Origin: JBFWVD01 sp050246915
GTDB lineage: Bacteria; Actinomycetota; Acidimicrobiia; Acidimicrobiales; Ilumatobacteraceae
Length of the DNA stretch: 64,000 nt
Assembly: GCA_050246915.1 (NCBI GenBank)
Contig: JBFWVD010000011.1
Span: forward strand, 25,703 to 89,702
Reading direction: 5' to 3'
Both the position numbers and the translations under genes were made by a program. Numbering within the stretch: position 1 is the stretch's first letter; every line of letters begins with the position of its first letter. The notes beneath the pieces were generated by a model that had not been told where the DNA came from, made no database searches, and worked only from the letters and a program-made list of their open reading frames with translations. Positions 60,083 to 64,000 of this stretch are shown one piece after another.

Positions 60083-61387
60083 TCATCGGCTGATCGCGAC
60101 GGTTCCTGACCGATTCGTCGTCGAAACCACAGCCCTGAACGCCCGGGAGGACAACACCAGGAACACCAGCGCCCCGATGGCCGAGCCGACGCTGTATCCC
60201 GCGACACCGCGTGAGATCAGGACCGTCGCCAACAGCGTGGCCACGATCGCCCCGAGGACACGGGGTCTCGTGGCGTCCGCTGCTCGCCCGGCCAAACGGA
60301 GCCCGAGGAGCACGCCGTAGGTCACCGACATCACGACTTGAAGGCCCACGAAGCTCCAGATGGACCGACGCGCCTCGAGTGCCGCCTCGCCGAGCACCGA
60401 TTCCAGGAGCGAACGAGGAAGGAGTGAGACCGTCGCACCGACGATCATGCTTGCTGCGATTCCGCCGATCATCAGTGCGGCGGCAGCACGCCCACAGTGT
60501 TTGCGGGACTGCTGCGAGCCACGCCCGAAAGCGACGAGTGCGCTGAAGAACGCGACCTGCTGGAATCCGAAGAAGGCCTGCAACAGTCTGACGGCACCAC
60601 CGGCCCCGTCGTCTTCGGCGATGTGCGGCGCTGCGATCAGGGGCAGCGTCACGGCTGCCGTCGCGGCCAGCGCTTCCGCGGCGAGCCGCAAGGAAAGCGA
60701 ACGCTGCGACAGCAACCACTCGACAGGCCCCTGGTTGGGCGCCATCTTGTCGGCCGCCGAGCGGCGCAACAGTGGCACCGCAACGAGCACACCCGACGCA
60801 GCCCACGAGGCGAACACCATCCGAGGTCCCATGACGTCGAGGACCGCCATGACGTACAACCCTCCGGACGCCAGGAGCCAGACGCCGTCGCTCAGCGCCA
60901 CGGCCGTGGTGTCACCTGCTCGAAATCCCCAATAGCGGAACGCATCGTTGAGCAGGAAGCAGAAGATCGCCATTCCCGTCAGTGCTGCCAACGATCGTGT
61001 CCCCGAGGCGAACACGAGCGTGACGACGGCGCAGGCGCTCAGCGCTGCGGCGACGATCGCGGATGCCGCCACGAAGCCACCGACGCCGACCGTGACATGC
61101 CGCTGGAGCGTCAATGTCTCGCCGATCACCGCTCGGTTGACGCCGAACACGAGCACCAGGACGCCCAGACACGCCGCCAGATAGTCGAAGGACGCCGCGT
61201 CCGCAGCCGCCACCGAGATGGCGAAGACCGAGACGGTGTTTCCCGCCGCATTGAGCACGTTGGCGAGCGCCGTCGATGACAGACGCGCTGATCCCGGTCG
61301 GGTCAGGACGGTAGCCACAGCTGCGACTACTCGCTGACGGGGACGCGGCGCCGTGACCGCGGGGGCAGCAACTGCCGCAATCCCCAT
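60083..61387 (-). CDS. Wzx-like polysaccharide flippase/exporter
   Basis: A 434-residue membrane protein with about 12 hydrophobic segments and few charged loops, in the pattern of MATE/PST-type flippases that move lipid-linked repeat units across the membrane. Strong motifs are not visible, so the assignment rests on size, topology and context. The ATG at 61387 overlaps the next gene by 61 bases; a GTG at 61315 would avoid the overlap. Confidence 0.7.
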   Translation of the reverse strand: MGIAAVAAPAVTAPRPRQRVVAAVATVLTRPGSARLSSTALANVLNAAGNTVSVFAISVAAADAASFDYLAACLGVLVLVFGVNRAVIGETLTLQRHVTVGVGGFVAASAIVAAALSACAVVTLVFASGTRSLAALTGMAIFCFLLNDAFRYWGFRAGDTTAVALSDGVWLLASGGLYVMAVLDVMGPRMVFASWAASGVLVAVPLLRRSAADKMAPNQGPVEWLLSQRSLSLRLAAEALAATAAVTLPLIAAPHIAEDDGAGGAVRLLQAFFGFQQVAFFSALVAFGRGSQQSRKHCGRAAAALMIGGIAASMIVGATVSLLPRSLLESVLGEAALEARRSIWSFVGLQVVMSVTYGVLLGLRLAGRAADATRPRVLGAIVATLLATVLISRGVAGYSVGSAIGALVFLVLSSRAFRAVVSTTNRSGTVAISR

Positions 61388-62616
61388 CGAACCGGAGCCT
61401 CACTGGTGGACACGTCCGACCAGGACTGCGCGAGCGCAACGGCCGCCACGATGGCGAGCACCGGCCACGCGTTGATCCGATTGCGAGCGGCATTGCCGAG
61501 GACGTCGTTCCACAGCCCGAGCAACAGCAGCCAGTAGAGCCCGAACAACCCGCAGATGCGAGCCAACGGTGCTCGCCAGTCGGCGGCGAAGAGGGCGGCG
61601 CCGATGATGATGAAGAACGGGATCTCCGACAGCGCCAAGAGCTGGTTCGCGCTGGTGATCTGCCAGGGCAATGGTCCAACGGCGTTCGACACGAAGCTCA
61701 CGAGATAGAGGCCGACGACCACGAGGGGGTTCTCACCATCGAACACGTATCCCAACGCGCTCCCCGTCGATGCGAACTCCGGACGTGAGCGCCAACCAAG
61801 GATGTTGCGGCCCGCGTACTTCTCGATCGACGGCGCAGCCACCAAGCACAAGAGGATGAATCCGACGCAAACGATCACCAGTCGGCGCAGGACCGGGATG
61901 GCGCGCGCCTTCACCCGCCGCATCGGATTGGCCAGGTCGATCCTCGACGACACGAGCGCGGCCAACGCCACGGGGACGACGTAGAACCGGAACGCGCCGG
62001 CCGCTGCCAAGGCGACCAGACCGATGGGGATCCTCACCCAGGTACGGAGGTGAGGTGCCGCCGACGAGGTGCTCCAGAGGAAGATCAACACGAACGACAA
62101 GATCCACCCGTCGCGCATGATCGAGTTCATCGACCAGAAGATGCTGCTCGGGAAGAGGCCACCGACGAGCGAGACAACGATGACCGCCCAACGTCGGGCC
62201 ATCTCATCGAGGTGCTTGGTCAGCTGGAGCACGAGCGTCACCGCCAGCACCACCGAGATCATGCTCACCACATAGCTGATGAGCTTGAGCGCCAACAGGT
62301 TACGGATGCCAAGGTCCATCAACAGGGCGAGGACTCTCGGAAAGGCGTTCAGCACATAATCGGGCTGGGTTCCATCGGCGAGCTTCGCGGCGGTCTCGTA
62401 GTAATAGCGACCGTCGTCTTGCCCCCCATACGGGAAGGCGTTGAACCCGTGCTCCCCCACCAGGTGGGAATGGAGGTGGAACGTCAGCAGCCACGCCAAT
62501 CGGACGGCCATCGTCGCGAACACGACGACCTTCGGAGAGGGAAGTCGTCGGGTCCGCTGAGTTGCAGACATGTCCCGCCACACGATGGTGACGGGCTGGG
62601 TCTCCAACGTCGTCAC
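61327..62616 (-). CDS. Polytopic membrane protein, GT-C-like
   Basis: A 429-residue protein with about nine to ten transmembrane segments. After the first helix, a loop contains FNAFPYGGQDDGRYYYETA, an acidic pair with aromatic residues resembling the first periplasmic loop of GT-C glycosyltransferases; polysaccharide polymerases (Wzy) also fit. The start is GTG at 62616, overlapping the methyltransferase stop (GTGA). The exact role in the polysaccharide pathway is inference. Confidence 0.6.
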   Translation of the reverse strand: MTTLETQPVTIVWRDMSATQRTRRLPSPKVVVFATMAVRLAWLLTFHLHSHLVGEHGFNAFPYGGQDDGRYYYETAAKLADGTQPDYVLNAFPRVLALLMDLGIRNLLALKLISYVVSMISVVLAVTLVLQLTKHLDEMARRWAVIVVSLVGGLFPSSIFWSMNSIMRDGWILSFVLIFLWSTSSAAPHLRTWVRIPIGLVALAAAGAFRFYVVPVALAALVSSRIDLANPMRRVKARAIPVLRRLVIVCVGFILLCLVAAPSIEKYAGRNILGWRSRPEFASTGSALGYVFDGENPLVVVGLYLVSFVSNAVGPLPWQITSANQLLALSEIPFFIIIGAALFAADWRAPLARICGLFGLYWLLLLGLWNDVLGNAARNRINAWPVLAIVAAVALAQSWSDVSTSEAPVRWGLRQLLPPRSRRRVPVSE

Positions 62617-63191
62617 GCCGCGACCCGCTCGTACACGGTGAGGCACTGGAGCCGGTCGGTGATCGACAAGGGACCATCGTGACACGGCACCGGGTGGGAC
62701 CGATGGCGAAGGCGGAATCCCTCGTCCGACATCACATCGTCCCACGTGAACTTCGACTGGTAGCGGTACCGACTGGGGATGCCGAACTTGCGGTTTCCCA
62801 GCTCGTCCAACACCGACAAGGTGGCGAATCCGACGCTCGACCGATAGGTGTGATCCTTCACGATGACGAAGCGACGTGTGACCCGCGCAGCATCTCGAAG
62901 TGCAGCTTTCGGATCGTGACAGTGATGGAACACATCAACGGCCATCGTCGCGTCGAAGGCCCTGTCGTCGAAGGGCAGTCGCTCACCGTCATAGAGTTCG
63001 ACCGGAAGGTAGTAGTCGGCCCTCGTCTGCACGTCAACTGCCGTTGCCTGCCCGATCGACACGTCCTCGGTCAGCATCTGATTGAGCATCCACCCGTTCC
63101 CGGCCCCGAAATCGAGAAGGCTCTCGAGCGGTCCGAGATCCCGAAGCGTTTGACGCAGGTGACGAGCGACGTTCGGTCGATAGTTGGACAT
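62613..63191 (-). CDS. Class I SAM-dependent methyltransferase
   Basis: A 192-residue methyltransferase with LLDFGAGNGWML for S-adenosylmethionine, an acidic AVDVQT end of beta-2 and a VDVFHHCHDP strand. In a polysaccharide cluster it may methylate a sugar or aglycone; small metabolite methylation is also possible. The ATG at 63191 is four bases after the sugar transferase stop, so the genes are co-translated. Confidence 0.87.
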   Translation of the reverse strand: MSNYRPNVARHLRQTLRDLGPLESLLDFGAGNGWMLNQMLTEDVSIGQATAVDVQTRADYYLPVELYDGERLPFDDRAFDATMAVDVFHHCHDPKAALRDAARVTRRFVIVKDHTYRSSVGFATLSVLDELGNRKFGIPSRYRYQSKFTWDDVMSDEGFRLRHRSHPVPCHDGPLSITDRLQCLTVYERVAA

Positions 63192-63194
63192 CGT

Positions 63195-63905
63195 TCAGAC
63201 CCCGCTGCCACGGAGGAGAACCGGGATCGTTCGCACGATGATCGCCAGATCACCTCGCAGCGTTACTTGTCCCACGTACTGCTCGTCGTAGCGGACGTTC
63301 TCATGGACGAACCCCGGCCGATCGGCCGAGATCTGCCACAGACCCGTCAGGCCCGGGCGCACGAGGTGCCGGACGTGGTCGACGATGCCGTACTGCTCGG
63401 CGATCCGGGGAAGCTCCGGCCTCGGCCCCACGATGCTCATGTCGCCGCGCAGCACATTGAACAGCTGCGGCAGCTCGTCGATGCTGGTGCGCCGGATGAT
63501 CGTCCCGAACGGTGTGTGTCGGGGATCATCGGGGGACTTGTGGGTACGACGCCGTTCAGGGTGAGGGACCGGCAAGGCCGCTTCGCGCCGGTCGTGCCGC
63601 ATCGATCGGAACTTCAGCATCACGAACGGTCGCGCGGAACGGCCGAGACGGACCTGGCGATACAGCACGGGTCGCCCCAGCAACATGAGCTCCCCGACCG
63701 CCACCACGAGCAGGATCGGCGTGAGCAAGACGATCGCAGTGATCGACGCGAAGATGTCGAACACACGCTTGCCGCGCCGCGCGTAGAAGGTGTCGGAGAC
63801 TGCTATGCGGGCGGGAACCGAGATCAGCACGGTGCCGGACTCCTCGATCACTTTCGTCTCGTTCGACCGAAGGACGGGCGATTGGAGTCGGGGGACGGTG
63901 TTCAT
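63195..63905 (-). CDS. Phosphoglycosyl transferase (bacterial sugar transferase)
   Basis: A 236-residue monotopic phosphoglycosyl transferase that starts lipid-linked polysaccharide synthesis by moving a sugar-phosphate onto a polyprenyl carrier. Marks are KRVFDIFASITAIVLLTPIL (re-entrant helix), YRQVRLGRSARPFVMLKFRSM, DELPQLFNVLRGDMSIVGPRPE and PGLTGLWQISADR. The usual four-helix N-terminal domain of WbaP/WcaJ is absent; about 45 residues take its place, so it is a short PglC-type form. The start overlaps the upstream gene's stop (ATGA). Confidence 0.92.
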   Translation of the reverse strand: MNTVPRLQSPVLRSNETKVIEESGTVLISVPARIAVSDTFYARRGKRVFDIFASITAIVLLTPILLVVAVGELMLLGRPVLYRQVRLGRSARPFVMLKFRSMRHDRREAALPVPHPERRRTHKSPDDPRHTPFGTIIRRTSIDELPQLFNVLRGDMSIVGPRPELPRIAEQYGIVDHVRHLVRPGLTGLWQISADRPGFVHENVRYDEQYVGQVTLRGDLAIIVRTIPVLLRGSGV

Positions 63906-64000
63906 CGCGTGCCTCCAGTGAGGACGGTGTCTTGTCGGGTTGTGGCGTTCCCTCGGCCCCGGGCCGCCACGGTCTCGTTGATGACGTGTCGCAGGACGGG
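63902..64000 (-). CDS. C-terminal end of an upstream polysaccharide-cluster gene
   Basis: The last 32 codons of a gene that continues beyond the right edge: HVINETVAARGRG, then NATTRQDTVLTGG, and a stop TGA at 63904-63902. The frame is open throughout the visible part and the stop overlaps the sugar transferase start as ATGA, the coupling seen elsewhere in this cluster. The product cannot be named; a glycosyltransferase is a guess from context. Confidence 0.5.
   Translation of the reverse strand, partial: PVLRHVINETVAARGRGNATTRQDTVLTGGTR

Overview
The window is a 64 kb stretch of high-GC DNA from an actinobacterium. The catabolic style suggests class Acidimicrobiia or a related mycobacteria-like lineage; this is inferred from gene content, not from a marker gene. 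Pointers are many acyl-CoA dehydrogenases, SDRs and CaiB/BaiF CoA-transferases, two luciferase-like (F420-type) oxidoreductases, an F420/FMN split-barrel protein, a mycofactocin-type SDR, a carboxylic acid reductase with its own phosphopantetheinyl transferase, PspC envelope-stress proteins, frequent GTG/TTG starts and apparently leaderless promoters. I found no rRNA, tRNA, CRISPR array, insertion sequence or phage gene, and no gene-free stretch over 300 bases. The longest gaps are 35917-36162 and 27654-27892.

Region by region. (1) 1-13258: degradative genes, including a Rieske oxygenase, a TauD-type dioxygenase, a class II aldolase, two BKACE (DUF849) enzymes around a TetR gene, SDRs, a nitroreductase, an APH-like phosphotransferase, a hotdog protein and a duplicated-domain CoA-transferase. 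(2) 13392-21884: a long minus-strand run, probably one operon: TetR, LuxE-like adenylating enzyme, SDR, aldehyde dehydrogenase, SDR, acyl-CoA dehydrogenase, D-aminoacylase-like amidohydrolase. A LuxC-like acyl-CoA reductase is transcribed divergently at 21955. (3) 23371-28948: carboxylic acid reductase plus its PPTase, with a divergent zinc alcohol dehydrogenase. Regions 2 and 3 share a 15-bp site, TCAGAA-N4-ATTCT, at the TetR/LuxC promoter and in the PPTase/ADH intergenic region, which suggests one regulon for carboxylate-to-aldehyde/alcohol chemistry. (4) 28981-40328: amidohydrolase, Rrf2 regulator, an unusual zinc-finger SDR-like protein, two LLM flavoproteins, a rifamycin ADP-ribosyltransferase (arr), small membrane proteins, EthD, PPOX and MaoC-like proteins. 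(5) 40365-44063: a PspC/LiaF-like envelope-stress module with divergent PspC-histidine kinase and response regulator, bracketed by two copies of a hairpin repeat. (6) 44135-50288: carboxyltransferase, epoxide hydrolase, a Trk/Ktr potassium system, a conserved small protein, and an ArsR-SRPBCC pair whose SRPBCC gene is frameshifted. (7) 50437-58956: an orphan molybdenum hydroxylase large subunit, APH-like protein, a heteromeric acyl-CoA dehydrogenase pair, amidohydrolase and acyl-CoA ligase, resembling steroid or alicyclic acid catabolism. (8) 58994-64000: a surface polysaccharide cluster (GT4, flippase, GT-C-like membrane protein, methyltransferase, phosphoglycosyl transferase).

The genes mostly look like a CoA-dependent programme for breaking down cyclic or branched carboxylic acids: ligation to CoA, alpha-beta oxidation by ACADs, hydration, SDR oxidation, and CoA transfer. 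The reductive branch (LuxC/LuxE-like and CAR) sits inside it. Substrates cannot be read from the sequence. Family names come from motif recognition without database searches.
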